Origin: Apoda limacodes
Taxonomy: Eukaryota > Arthropoda > Insecta > Lepidoptera > Limacodidae
Length of the DNA stretch: 64,000 nucleotides
Assembly: GCA_946406115.1 (NCBI GenBank)
Contig: OX291544.1
Span: 9,548,001-9,612,000 of the forward strand
Direction of reading: 5' to 3'
Part shown: positions 27,501 through 42,500 of the stretch, one piece after another
Layout of the letters: each line of letters begins with the position of its first letter
Numbering within the stretch: the stretch's first letter is position 1
Notes under the pieces: model-generated
Told to the model about the DNA's origin: nothing
Seen by the model: the letters and a program-made list of their open reading frames with translations, nothing else
The model's database searches: none
Made by a program: the position numbers and the translations under genes

Positions 27501-30500
27501 AAAAGTTGGTATTGGTATGAAGTAATATCTTTACATAGAATTAGGATTCTGGTCACGCCACATGCGTACCACCTGCATAGCAGACGATCGCACCGATAAC
27601 CTTAAGTCGTAGATATTGTCCATGTGTATACCAAACACAGGGTTGTTGAAAACACCAAAAACAATATGAATTTACATGTTATAAATGCGAAAATCTGTCT
27701 GTCTGTCTGTTACCTCTTCACTCTTAAACCGCTGTCTCTGTCTCATCTTATAATCGGTAAGATGAAATTTGGTATGGAGATAGTTTGAATTCCCAGGGAA
27801 GTTCTTTTTTCTATTATTGAGGAGTTGACGTTGAATTTAGGGCGGGTGGAACCGCGAGCAAAAGCAAGTATACTATAATGGTACTTAAAAGGTATCATTG
27901 CTTGACTTTTTAGCAGCCTAAATTTGCTTTTACTTAAGAATTAAACCGTTTTTTACATCAATTACATGTAAAAACTATCTACTTATATTTTCAAAATATA
28001 TTGACAGGCCAAAACCAAACATAAACCAAAACCAAAAAATAGTATCGGAGACAGAAAATAATAATTACTATACATTAATCAAACAAATAAATAAATAAGA
28101 CCTGAAATATATAAAAAATAAATAAATAACGCCTTATAAAAGTATGTTAAATTATATACAATCTAAACTGTCAAATATTTTGCTATAGTCCCTATCCCTT
28201 AAATAATAGGCAGATGATGATGATAGAAGAAAAGTTGATCACAATATCCAAAAACTGATCTATTCCAAACAGTTTTAAATAACGAAACTGTAAAAAAAAT
28301 ACATTTCTAAATAAAAGCACAATACTTATCATCACGCATAACAATTTGAAATAGTCCTTGATGTCAATAAGGTTTATTCCATACCGCACCAAAGTATTTC
28401 GCCCGGGTTCCAGTAGATAAGCTAATCGATAGGCAACGCATGCACTGCACGCAGCGACAATTAACCCGCATAATGTCAACAATGCACAAGATTGTGTTTA
28501 CAACTTTATTTGTGTGATAAAGAAAATAAACCATATACTCAAGTTTTTGATAAAAAATATTCTTTTTTTTTGCTAACACTGTAAACAAGCGACGCTAATG
28601 TTTACTTTTTATACTTTACTTACGTAAAAAATAAAGTTCCTTATACCTTTTAGAGAATATTACTTAATACCCGATAATATACACGAATATACATAATTTA
28701 TTCTTGTCCATAACCTCAATTTTAAAGAGCTTAAGTATTTCATTAAAAAAGGCTATGGGGGGTTATTATTCAAAACTATACTGAACAATGTCTGAACGAA
28801 GTGCTGTTTCACATATACATGTGAATGATGTTCCTAAAAAAATATTTTAGTAGTTAGTCTATTGATAAAGATACAGCAAAACTATTTTATTTAAAAAAAT
28901 ACTTGTTGTGTTTATGTTGGACTTAGCTGAGCACCAGCCGTGGTCAGCCCATTTGTTTTTTTTTTATTAATATAAAAATAATAGATGATTGTATGTATAT
29001 GTACGTATATATATATATAGATGTCTAACGAAAGCAAAATCCCTGCTTTAATACCGAATGACCTACTTTCAGTATACCAATAGAGCATAACGTAGTAGAC
29101 GTATGAAACCCAAGTCGTACAGCGTGCAACCACAGATTATGACCAAGTATTTCCGAATAAATTGGAATCACTAATATGGATGACGAAAATATTGACTCGT
29201 CCGCGACGGCGGATGTTTCCGATGACAAATCGCCGAACGTTAGATATGAAGTTATCTGTTTGCCAATAGATTATAATTTATTATATACATTTATGGATGC
29301 TACATTGCTTTAACCTTTCGACTTTAACTTTTATCGCATAAAAACTAATACTTTTAACTATGGCATATCTAATGATACTTATTTTTATAGATCTGATTAT
29401 ATTATATTTTAGTTTTCCATTACTAAACTATAAATTATATAAACACAGAATTTAAATTAGTGTCTATAACAATGTAATATGTTAAGTCTTCACACATAAA
29501 AATAAAGTGTTTTTTTTTTATATTTAATTTACTTAAAAAGTTTTAGTTTTGACCTAAAACCACATTTGCCAATTCTCTCCATAAACCTACATTATGTATG
29601 GAGGTAGGTATCGTAGTGTACTGACACAGTATCTCATAAGAAGTGTCGTTGGTGTTATAGAGGCAATCAAGGCAGTCAATAGGAGTTAATTGTCTTGGAC
29701 ACGAGTTGTATCCAGGCGTGACGACATAACCGTCATCGCAGCGTCATTCCACTGCAACCGTGGGCGTTGCAACAGGTTGCTACGGTCCAACAACCTTAAC
29801 TTTACAAGCAGTAGAGGCGCTACCGTCTATTTTTAACCATAAATCAAAACTTTTGTCACTGGCTTCAAATTTTTCGCAAAGAAAAAGAAAAAAAAAACAG
29901 GCGACAATTTGCCATTCACTCTGAATCTTGTTACCTAATAAATAGAGCGTTGGTACCAAAGTTTTTTGTCATTAGACACGCTTTCATTGTTCAATATTAA
30001 AAAGGCATCGATTGTATCAATAGCCGACGGTACCGATATCGGAAGACTTGAAAATTCCTTTCCCACGATTCAACGAGCTGTATCAGTGTTGATTTGTCTG
30101 GTTGACGGACCTCTGCAATTAGCGTCCATTCAACGGATTACCGAGGACTGACGCGTGCCCTCTTAACGAATGCCACAGTACAGCTGCTGTGTGTTTACGT
30201 TTTAACTAGTTATTATCATGCGTTATCGTATGTAAATATGTATGACACGTAAATAGAAATATCGTTTAAGGTCATATTATGATAGGAAAAAAGTGACACA
30301 ATCATTAAGGTTACCACATACGAGACAAACAAAATTATAATATAACTGCGAGTTTGTGTTAAGAGGAAACATCCCAACCTAGCCAATGCAGATATAGGTA
30401 TTTGAAAAACACTTGCTGTCGCACTAGGACCCGGTCCAAAATACGGATGTGCGATAGGGACAACTGCGCCTCGGGCTGTTTTACGTAGTCGTAATCATCA

Positions 30501-33500
30501 AAATCGGGGTATCGTATTCCCCACTTTTCCAAATCTTAACCAAACTTAATAAAAATTTGAAGGTAATGAATTATTCCGTGTCTGTATGGGTTGTTTTTTT
30601 TTTAAATTAGTGGTCATATTTGTATAGCACACGTCTAAAGATGTCATAAAAAAGATGATTTTTTTTGGACTTTTGGAAGATATCGCATTCCATATTATCC
30701 CTCTCGTGTGTGACAAACCTTTACTGTATAGAGAAATCTATTAACAGTCATAAACGTGAGAACTGGATAATTTGGTATTGGAACTAATAGTGGAAAAGAC
30801 ACTTAACAAATACTTCCAAGTGGAATATTTTGAACAGATAAGTCGTCAAAGTAGGTACATATGTTGCCAGAAAAGCGAACGAACATCAAACAAGGATATG
30901 TACAGTTAAGAGACAAGACAAGCAGGTTCAGGGCCGGAGTCACAGCGATGGCAGTATCGCTGCGCTTGCGTATGCTCGTGTCGTAAATAGTGGAATGTAC
31001 CGCACCCGCTTCCCGCGCCGCTCGCTCGTCCCATTATCATTCGACTTAGCAAACAATACTTAGCCCAAATTTAAACTGACGTCGACGAAGTAACTTGGAG
31101 ATCGAGAGTGATCCATAAAAATAAAAAGTAACTGGCATCTTAACAAGAACAGAAAAAAAGTGAAAAAACGACTATGGTTTTTGTCTTTTTGATCATCAAG
31201 AGCTACTTATAATTCTGAAATCCAAAAGGAAACTGGTTTGTGTGTTAATAGAAAGTTAAATTCTTAAACATCGAGCGACGTCAAGGATCGTTCCGAAACC
31301 AATCGATTGTAGAACGAGCCGGCCGGTCAGGAACGTTTGTCGCCATGCAAACTGGTTTCCGCGTAAAATTCGCGTTGCGGCGCGATGCATCAGGCCAGGG
31401 TCGCGCGGGGCTGATGAGGGGCGCGGAGGACGGTGGAAGCGCAGCAGCGGCCGGTCGACGACCCCCGCGTGCCTTTGCAGCCGCACCATCCATTTACCTC
31501 CAGCCTCCACCGCGATCTTACATTTTATTGGCAGATTCTAATCCCCCTCTCAGCGTTGAGAATTCATCATATAATTCTTAGGGTGCTAACGTTTTTTATA
31601 TACTGTGTAACAATGCAGCTCACTTGCTTGGAGACATGCTACATGATTTATAATAGATTATGCTCATTCACAGCGTGTACCAGACAGAGTCCTAGCCAAG
31701 CAATCTTTCAATAGTTTTAACGCCAAATATCGGACGGTCAGTCCGTACCTAATCTAGACAAACAAAAACCTTATTATTTTTAGGCATGTACCTACTATAA
31801 CCAGTGTTTTCTAAAAAACATGATATGATAATATCATTTGCCTTCATTGTGGTTGAGGACACTATGAATAGGTCGAATGATCTATTAACATTTGACCCTA
31901 ACAACCGACCTAAATAACTGGTGCTGAAACATCTAAGAGCATCTACAAAGCGTAGGAACTCAATAGTCAAGTCGCCAAGGTTGAATTCATCATTTCATAA
32001 ACTACATACTTCCATTACACGTTTAAAGAACGAGAACATACATAGTATCTTTACAAATCCACACATACGTAAGACAAGTAGCAAAAGAAACCTGAAAATA
32101 ACAAGTTATGAAGAAAGAGTGTCAGATCTCCTTAAGATGACGCGTGGGCGAAAAAATTATATCTTTCAATTTATGCTGTGAGGTCAATGAATGTAAAGCC
32201 ACGGCACACTTTAAGATACCGTAGTCACTTAACAGACAAGTAAGTAACAATCAATTGAATTGACAAGAAGTAACTATAAACGTAAGAAAAATGTAATTTC
32301 CAAAGACAACAATGCTTTAGCATTTCCAAACAAATTAGTAGAACAAAACACGAGCGACACAAATACGTATAAAACAAAACAGATGGTTCACACATTGTCC
32401 GATACTTTGAACAACAATAAAATACCGTTCAAATCTAATTTGGTATGGGCACCGCGTAATACTTGTCTTGTTTCGCGGCGCTCGATCGTCAAGTTACATA
32501 AATAGCTCTGGTTATGTCTTTATTTAGTCTATTTACAGTTTTACTGACGCGCTTTCTTCAGCCTTTCTCAGTTTCTCTATTCTTTTCAGATTTCGAGACT
32601 AATTCAAGATGGCGGTCTTTGGTATGGTTTCTGCGGTGGCGGGCTTCGTCAAAGTCCGCTATCTCATCGACAAAGCCGTCATTGACAACATGGTGTTCAG
32701 AATGCACTACCGCATCACGTCTGCTATCCTGTTTCTCTGCTGCATTCTCGTCACAGCCAACAATCTCATTGGTAAGTGGACAATTAATCAATATTGTACA
32801 ATCTACAGTCCGAGGTCAATTATGAAAATGGTATCTGTCAACACCAAACTGTTTATTTCGTATTTTGACCTCGAGAGTCTTATTTGTATAGATAGATACT
32901 AGTCCCACGCATATTTCTAGCCCAAATGATATTGACAATTAACTTTAAATTACGCATAAGACTTGGGAAGTAATACATAGTAAATTTCTGAGGTTAAGTT
33001 AATTAATTACTCGGGTCATGCATTTTAATATCCGAACGATATCAAAGAAGTGATTATAAGATTAATTTATTTTTTTATAACGGCAGGGGCTTCTTATATG
33101 ACTGATATAAGGACATATTATCCTAAATTGGTCATTGTGCATATCTTTGTCTGTTGTTTTAGCTCCGAACAAAATTGAAATTACTTCAAGCATGACATGA
33201 GCAGTTTCCTTGTTTTTTGTCTGTATTAGTACCGACTTTATAAACATTTAATATGAGTAATTATTACGTTATGCATAAAATGAAGTCATAAGACGATTTC
33301 GGAATAAGCAAAATAGGTAAATACATTACTTGCAGAATTTATTTTATCAACATTACATTAGTTGCACATGTTTAACAGTTTTTAGGGTTCCGTACCCAAA
33401 TTGTAAAAAACGGTACCCTGTTACCAAGACTCCGCTGTCCCCACGTACGCCCGTCTGTCACCAGACTGCATCTCATGAACTGTGATAGTTAGACAGTTCA

Positions 33501-36500
33501 TAATTTCACAGAAGATGTATTTCTGTTGCCATACAACATACGTGATTTTTTGCCGTTTTTATAGATAATGGTACGGAACCCTTCGTGCGCGAGTCCGACT
33601 CGCACTTGTCCGATTTTGAAAAATTTATCCCTAGGGGGCAAAACAGGGAATGAAAATTTGTAAAATATATAATGAGTCAAAATCTTTCTTTTTTCAAAAG
33701 TCCACGCAGACGTAGTGTCGGCAAAAACGCTAGTCTATCATAAAATTGTGAAAAGAACTATGTCCGTAGGTATCTACAGTAAAAAAAAATACTTGGATGA
33801 AGGTACAGTACAGGAATGTCTCCGATACCAATGATATTTCGTTTGGTTGCATTGCATTACACGGAATCTATTCCAAGCCGGTTTTTATGCAGTTTTTACT
33901 GTTAGAGTGTTCAGCTCAGAAAATGGTTCTTTGCATTAAAACATCTGCAATAAGAAAACACACGGGCAAAGGCTAGTTACTTAATATGGGAACTTAGTTG
34001 TCCAATGAAAACAAACCTAGAAAAAATAACAGTAAAATAAGTTACTAATCAACTGACCGTAAGATGAATCATTTTAAGGCAACGTCACATCGTCGAGAGT
34101 TGAGAATCTGTTAACTGCCTACGTAACAGTTACCCGAATTGATACGTCATACTGAACAGATTGTACAAACATACACACAAACATACAGTGTACGTGCGTA
34201 GGCGATGTAATTTAGAGATACAATTCGGGTCAGTGAACCAATTTCCATCTATTGAAATTTTGTGACCAGCCATTTCGTCACTTGGCGTAACAAGTGCAAT
34301 GTATAGTTGATATATTAATAGAATCAAGATATTTAGTTCGAATATCCAATATATCAGATAGATATTTGTGGTGGCTCTATAGAAATTATTGTAGGTAGGC
34401 ACCTACGGATATTTTTGTTTACCAAGTCACACCCAAACTTAGAAAAAATCTAGCGCATAAATATTTAACCGACCACGGCCATTTAACGGCCACTATTTAA
34501 CCGACTTCAAAAAAGGAAGAAGGTATATGTTTGACTGTATATTTTTTTTATGTATGTTAACCGATTTCTCCGTCAAATTGTGAACCAATTTCAAAAATTC
34601 TTTTTTTATTCTAAAGAGTATGCTTCTAAAGTGGTCCCACTGTCACCAAGTCAGGATCTGATGATGGAATCACAGGGAAATCGTGGGAATATGACCGTTT
34701 ATAGGCTCTTTCAAGTTATTTTTTTAAAATAGGCACACTTGAAGCGATTTGGCAATTTTTTTGTGTACGAGAAAAAGCCATTATGTCACTTGAAATTAAA
34801 AAATAAAAACTTTTTCTGAAGTCGGTTTTAGTTTTTTTGTTTTTTTTACCGTGATTTTTCCAATGGAATCATATAAATATTGTCTGATGTTTCAATTTAA
34901 AAACGATTGTGCGTACGCAACTGTACCATGCACATGTTTTTATCCGTATCTACTTATATTATAAATGCTAAAGTGTCTCTGTCTGTCTGTCTGTTACCTT
35001 ACCTAACCTTTCCTTACCGCTGAACCGATTTCAATTTCGCTTAGTTTGGTGTGATTTGTCCAAAAAAAATATATAAAATATTAAAGTATGTGTCATTGCA
35101 AAACTGCATTTCCATTTAAAAAAAAAATTGTTAAGAACACAATGTGTATTTAAATTTAATTTAAAAATATTTATTTATATTTTCCAAGAACTTATTGCAA
35201 TAAACACGTGTTACATGCAAAATTGCATCGTTATCATGTTACTAAGAATGTATAGTAGGTACCTACCACAACACAGGAACCACTTAATTATTACTACTAA
35301 TAAACAGAGGTCGTCAACCAGCACACAAATTATTTCTAATGTGAATCAAATTAGTTTTTTAATCATATGATGAATCACATACCTTAACCTTAAGTTGTGA
35401 ATTTACAAAACAGTTAATTAGTTTTTTATAATATTAATCACTAGCGTTTTACCCGCGACTTGGTTCAGGTTAGAATCAGTCAGGATGTTAGAATTCAACG
35501 AGAGGATTAGCATATTGAGGATGGAAGGTAATATTCATAGGGACACTCGATAATTATTTTATACAAATAGTTAATATATATATTTGTTGCCGGTGTCATC
35601 TTTGTCAACTTTGTAACCTTATAGACGGACGGACGGACTAACATAACGTTGCGAAAATATATACGTTCCTTAACTATCTACGGAACCCTAGAACAAGTTT
35701 AAATTTAGGGGAAGCCAAATATATATATTTAAATACTAACTGTTCCCTGTTACTAAGGCTGCGTAGGTGTAGTTAGATACGTTTGTTTTACTGTCGGAAT
35801 GTTGTACCACATAAAGCACAAAAACGTTAAAATTTAACGAGACCCTACTTATCAAAATCCAAAAACTTCAGCAAAATCGAAAGAATTCAGCCTATGCACA
35901 GCAATAGAAGTTTTAGAAGATACAGGAAAGGCCAAAATAGGCTTGTCCTAGTATTTGATTATTTAAAAAAAAATTGTTTGATGAACAGCGCTCCTAAACC
36001 TACAACTTTATCACAAAGCAGGTAATCTAAGTAAAATACAATGATTGATATATAAACAAGAAGGAACGTCGGTTAGCAATGCAGCTTTATTCCATAATCA
36101 TCTCTGAGCAATTCTTTCTTTACACCACAAATGTAGAACTATGTACTGAAAATGTTTTTGCTAGCGGTCCCATCATCGAGGCAGTTTGACCCTAAATATA
36201 TCACTCGATTAGTCGCATATTATATCATATTTTTATTTTATATATACTGGAGTCTCTTGTGATCACAACAAAAATATGATAAGAGAGAGATAAGAAATAA
36301 ACGAAACAAATCATCTAGGTATTATCAAATATATCAAAATTGTGGAGTTAATAAATCTGTAGTCAATTAGTTGTTTTTTGTTTAATATTTGAAAACAAAA
36401 ACCGGCCAAGTGCGAGTCAAACTCGCGCACGAAGGGTTCCGTACCATTATATATAAAAACGGCAAACAAATCACGTTTGTTGTATGGGAGCCCCCTTAAA

Positions 36501-39500
36501 TATTTATTTATTCTGTTTTTTAGTATTTGTTGTTATAGCGGCAACAAAAATACATCATCTCTAAAAAATTCAACTGTCTTACTATCATGATTCACGAGAT
36601 ACATCTGGTGACAGACGGACAGACGGACGGCCAGCAAAGTCTAGTAATAGGGTTCCATTTTGTACCCTTTGGGTACGGAACCCTAAAATCAGCAATCACA
36701 CGATACAGATGAATTGATAGGTCATAAATTCACAAAATGGAATTTAGCTACAGTTAAAAAAATACGTCGTACCTACTCATATAGGTATAGGTACTCAGTG
36801 CAGTCGGGTAACAAGCTAAGACGAAAATCTGTCCCAAACGATGATATTTTAATGTTAAACAATAATATGCACATGTCGAACGCAGCATCTCAAGTAGCAT
36901 CTGAAGTTTGAAGTGGCATAAACTAATGCGCATACATTGTTTATATTGTTTATGCTTACTCTCGCGTGCCTCTCATTACATTAACCGACATGTAAACAGA
37001 CAATCAATTTTAATCACTACACCAACAACGATAATTTTTTATTAGTAGCTAATAGAATATTTGAGGGGGAGCTACAGACCAGCGCTTGGTACTAAATCTT
37101 TTTCCGCAGCACGTGATTCGATTAGGTTACCAAACAGTTATTATATCATAAAATTAATAATAATAAAACATGCTGTATGTTGTTATTGGTATTTATTTGT
37201 TCTGCAGTTTGCAAGCGGCCTTAAAGTCGCTCGGGACTCGCATGAAACTCAAGCCTATGACCAGCGTAGCTCCTGCGAGTCGAGATACTAGACAGTCCTA
37301 GTTTATTGGGAAAAGTTTCTAGTACGTCATACTGGAGTTTCAGAAAAAAATGTATGCAAGTACTTTCACGGGTCCCGAGCGGCAAGACCTAGTTGCATTC
37401 GTCTAGTGCATCTGGCGCGTATGCGAGTACCAGAAAACCCACTTTCCCACATGTCTGTATTAGTTGTTTTCGCAGCTTATGTTTGTACCTACTACAAGGA
37501 CATGGGCTTCTCCCACCTTAAAGCAGAGTTTAAGTCATAGTCCACCGTGCTGGCCTAGTGCGTATTGGCAAACGTTGTCGGAGCTAATGGCCCCTGGACT
37601 ACAAGGGTTTTCAAGGCCAATATTCCCTTTTTACCCGACTGCGCGATGCGAAAAAAGGGTAATGTGTTTATCAACCTATGTATGTATGTTTGTTTCTTTG
37701 TGGCGCTAACGCATGGACCTGTTTTGATGATTCTTAAGTGAATCGATTCGTCTTAATCTTGCGAGTATCACTAAATATATAACAGAAATCAAAATTCAAT
37801 ATGGCGATAACCAAACGCCAAATTGTGAAAAAGAAAAAAAAAGAAAGTCGACGAACTATGTCATGTGGGGTATCATTGAATCGGTATTTTAAAATCATCT
37901 TTCGATTTATCTTAGCAATTGTCAATATAGCCATTTAGAATCTATAACGAATTAAAGTTGGTTAGCAACCATCGTCACTTGAATCTTTATACTTATGATG
38001 TAGAATCAATAGTTAAGACCACCGCAAGCTACTCAATTATCTCCACAATATTAACTCTTTCAATGAATTAACAAGATTTCGATATTTACCGTCGTATTCT
38101 GAATACGAATTTGAAACTTTTTGTTTCAAATAAAAATAAATTAATTAAAAACCCAACTGCGTAAAAAATAAACTATAAATAAAAACTAAAAAGAGAAAAT
38201 TAAAAAAATAGCTTGAATATGAAAATGTCAACAAAAGTAAAGCAGCCTTCTAGTGGTTTCAAGTAAATGACTGACAAAGTAGGTAACTAGGCCACAGTTA
38301 GACAATCAGTGGGTAATTTGTCATATTGTAAGTAAGATTTTGTGGCTTAGTTTCTGTAAAGTGAATGAATTACATTACATGCTAATGTTGTGTACAGCCG
38401 ATAAATGATGTGTGACAGCCAATGACACGCTACATTAGTAAAGGTCATCGCGTGTAATAAAGCCCGTAATACACCTGCTTAAATAGGCACTCCAATGCAC
38501 ATCGCATTTTCTTTTTTGTGCCATTAAGGTGCCAAACAAGCTTACGGTCCGCCTGAGGGTAAGTGGTCACCGTAGCCTATGGACGCTTGGAACACCAGGG
38601 GTATCACTTGCGTGTTGCGGGCCCTTCAAAAATCTAATAACTTCTTTCTTGAAGATCCCCATACTGTGGTCCTTAGAGAAAACCTTGGCAGGGAGCTTAT
38701 TCCACAACCCAAGCGTTCGCGGTAGGAAGTTTCTGTGAAACCGCACTGCATGCGACCATTTCAGTTCTAAAGTGTGAGAATGAATTCCCTGCCGATGGCG
38801 AGCGGTGCGATGGTAGAAATTTGGAACAATTCCTCAAAACACATCCTAATGGGATGGGATGGGATCCAAGCGGTAGAACACACACATGGAGGCAAAGTCT
38901 CTCCTCAGACTTAATGTTGCGGTTAATATAAGAGTTTTAGCCAAATTACAGCCCCTAGTGACCACGATGAAGTTAATGAATATGTAGTTTTGAAGATATT
39001 AATTATTTCTTTATTACCTGTATATAATTCATATAATAATAGTATTCAATTATATTATCTGTTAAATTTAAATTACACTATGCTACCCATGCTATGTGAA
39101 ATAGAATATAGTAGCTTGCAAAATTATATGCCAGCTATATACTTACATGAGCTTTTGGCATGCGCTTGCATTTTTTTACACAAACTGTTTTACCCACACT
39201 AAATTTCTTAACTACAAACATTACGCTACATACTTAAAAATGCTTTATTAGCATTATGTTATTGCTATTAACCATGCATACCTAATAGTCGCAAAAAAAT
39301 ATATATCCATAAAATTAGTGAATTCAGTATTAAATTAAATGACTGGACAAAATTTTAATTAAATGTATGAATTCAATAAAAACTGCAGTGCTATTTAACA
39401 ACTTTACTGGCATTTTGTGAAAGTATATGCTTTGGCGACTATGCTATATAGCGATATATGATACTAACGCTTTTGAGTAGCAAAATTTTTATAGTTATAA

Positions 39501-42500
39501 ATATTTAGTGCACTTGATTCAGATTTACCTTAAGTAAGATATAATTCTGTAGCAGTAGGTACGGGACCAAGTAGATACTCCATTACTCAGCATATTAGGT
39601 AGACGAGTTCTGATAAGAACGTGCAGTCTATAAGGTCTGCATAATGCATCAGCACTATAAACAAGCGCAGTTGCACCTCAGGTGTTGGTGATCAAAACGA
39701 ATTGCAACGTTGCGGACGTAAGGTATATTGTACAACAAGACATACCGCCGCGCTGGTGTTTGTTTCTATGCAACGACTTGTATGTGTATGTCATTTTTTG
39801 CACGGATTACCGCTTTGTTGTGTTAGGATATGAACTACATTACATGTTCACTACAGTATATATAATGTACATTTTCATACAGATGTGTAAAAAAACCATA
39901 AATAGATGAATGGAAATACGAAATGGAAAAACTTTTGTTGTATTTTGTTGAGCTTGCGATAATAAAAATAAATAAATAAAAAAACCCGACTGCAAGAACT
40001 AAAAAGAAGTAAACAAGTGCCCGTGACACATACCAAATATTTAACTATAATCAGGCAGGATTCGTGTTCAAATTGTAGTACATATATTGGTCTAACTATA
40101 ATGAGTCTCGCCTGCTTTAAGTTAAATATTTGGTATGTTTTAGAGGCACTTATTTACTTCTTGCAGTCGGGTTTTATTATTTATTTAATTATTAATTTTT
40201 ATCCACAGCTTTTTAGTGTTTTTTTTTCTATTTTTTTTAGTCGCGCTTGACTATGTCATATATTTTCGTACTCGCCTTTTAAAGCCCTTAATTTTGATAC
40301 CCAACTTGATGGCCTCATAAATTTTTTTTTTAACCCTGCCCATTAAAGTGCATAAAATCCGTCATTTTGATTTTCAATAAATTTTAATATACCTAGTGTC
40401 ACTCACACAATATTGACGAATCAAACGGAACAGTTTATGCCAGAACGGCTGAACGGATCTGGATACAATTTGGCACAGAGACAGAAGTCTGAAATAGCAC
40501 ATAGGCTACTTTTTTCAACGGAAAATTCAAAGTTCGGGAATAACTATAACCAAAATTCCACTGGAACGAAATATAGCTACAACTATAGATTGCTGTAGCC
40601 AACTGCTTTAGTATAATAAAGAAGATACCTTAGGAATCCCACGCCGATAAATAAATGAATAATAACAGAATTTAGGGCAGGCGGAACCACTGGCAGAAGC
40701 TAGTGTTGTTATAATTTATTATTACCGGTAATGATTCAATTAGCTTTATCGCCTTGAATGAAATACGGCTTTGTAAATGTCATTGTCTTACCAGACTTAG
40801 TTGAATCATATCATAAAGCAACGCAATTAACGGTTCTTTAGTTTGATTCACGTTTCATTGCTATTTTAATTAATTGAAAGTTATTCTTAGTATAAGTTTG
40901 TTTTCTTGCTCGTATTTCTTTCTGCAGGGGGGCAACACAATATTCAAGTTTACTCACATGAGTCCACCCCATTCACAACAAAATTCCTATTGAAATTAGG
41001 TAAGGGTATTAAAGGGAGCGTTCATGGCCAACAGACAGCCATTTTAAATGACGGACCACCTGCCATGTTTCTTGTAAAACGTTAAACCCAATTTGCAGAT
41101 AAGCTACTTAATACAAGCCCACAAGTAGCTTCTACCAGCAGTTTTTCCAAACATGTATATTAACTTTTATTCTATTTTTGTTTGTTTGAAACCTCTAGTG
41201 ACGTTCTGCATAAACGAAGAGTAGTCCATCCATTTATTAGACTGAAAATGACATGCATCAAAGTATGTTATAAATTTGAGCGTCGCTTTTCAAAGCAAGT
41301 ACCTACCTAAGTGGCATCCAAATTGCTGATTAATAAGTCAAATAATAATATTAAGTGATTTATATTATGATTAGCTGTCCCGTCGAACGTTGTCAGCTTA
41401 CACTTGTAAAATAACTATAATTTCTATAAAACCTCTATCACCTATCTCTTCTCTGCTCCATTTCACCTTCAGTACCTCTCAGAAATTCATTTAGGAGAAC
41501 TATCTAATACTAAGACTAATAATGAAATAAACATAAAGCGATTAATCTATTTATCTTAACGCGTAAGACACCATAACTTGTAACTACTGCCTATTATTTC
41601 GTGAAAATCTTATCAAACAGAAGTAGTATTTTGAGTGACCGATAAAAAAATGTGAGCCACAAATCACGTCACAGGTAACAGCCAAGTACCGACTACTCGA
41701 CGAGTAGGTACTACGATACTAAACTTTGTCCCTTATAAGACTTATCTTACATCTACCCACGTATGAGGAGACTAGACTAAACAAATAAACATGTCATAAG
41801 AACCTACATACCTATCAAGTGCAGAAAACTTACCATAATTCTATCTGCGAAAAAAAATTTAATATTTTGAGATTCATGAAGAGCCCGCTTAAGGCTATGG
41901 CATACCGTAGCAAAAGCGTGCCGTTTCGACCAGTGAAAGACATATTACACTATTTAAGCATGCAAACAGACTCAGGGTGTACTCAGGACTGTAATAAATT
42001 TAATCAAATTATTGCAAACCTAACTCGTTTGGGTACGCCATCACCTTACACGGCTGGCTGTTACGTGCTCAGCTCTGCAAGTCAATTCTCGATCGGGTCG
42101 AAAGATATCTAATGTCCTTCGTACTACCAGCTATTTGTATACCAAAAATCAAGTTAATTCCATGCTCCTTACACAACATAAAGGTTCATCTGCGTTCCTT
42201 CAACTATCTGTTTAGAAAGCAAGTTTTGATAAACACTTACACATAATACAAAAACTATTCCAAATTATTGTTAGTTGGAGGATTATAGGAATTTATTAAA
42301 TTAAGTTTACTAGTATTTAATTTATAATAAGATTATATTGATGCTTAAAAACTTTAAAAAACTTAGAGGTAAAATTGCACTTTAGGCACTTTCGTCAAAA
42401 ATGGGGGGATTTTTTTTACAATAAGTAGCTATTTGGAGGCCTACAAATTAATAAAATAGGGCGGAAAATAATTTTTTTTTTTATTGTTGGGGTGCCCTTA

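Larger units (their letters stand above)
9424..32587. other. Large spg intron, part left of inx3
   Basis: 23 kb with no supported coding exon on either strand. It contains LINE and SINE relics, 5S-like composite repeats and foldback elements listed separately. Stretches in which I recognise nothing: 9424-10845, 12790-14845, 17725-18145, 18905-19880, 20440-21950, 22840-23340, 23510-24590, 25000-25815, 27880-30415 and 31560-32580. Confidence 0.5.

Noticed and set aside
28192..28482. Minus-strand ORF of 96 residues with hydrophobic stretches
   Set aside because: AT-rich codons give hydrophobic residues by chance. No motif, no splice partner, no start context.
31256..31714. Overlapping ORFs on both strands as a possible protein gene
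   Set aside because: CpG-rich, stop-poor sequence opens frames on both strands. The proteins are low-complexity Ala/Arg/Pro with no domain.
41819..42112. Plus-strand ORF of 97 residues
   Set aside because: It coincides with a MITE whose other copy has no such ORF.
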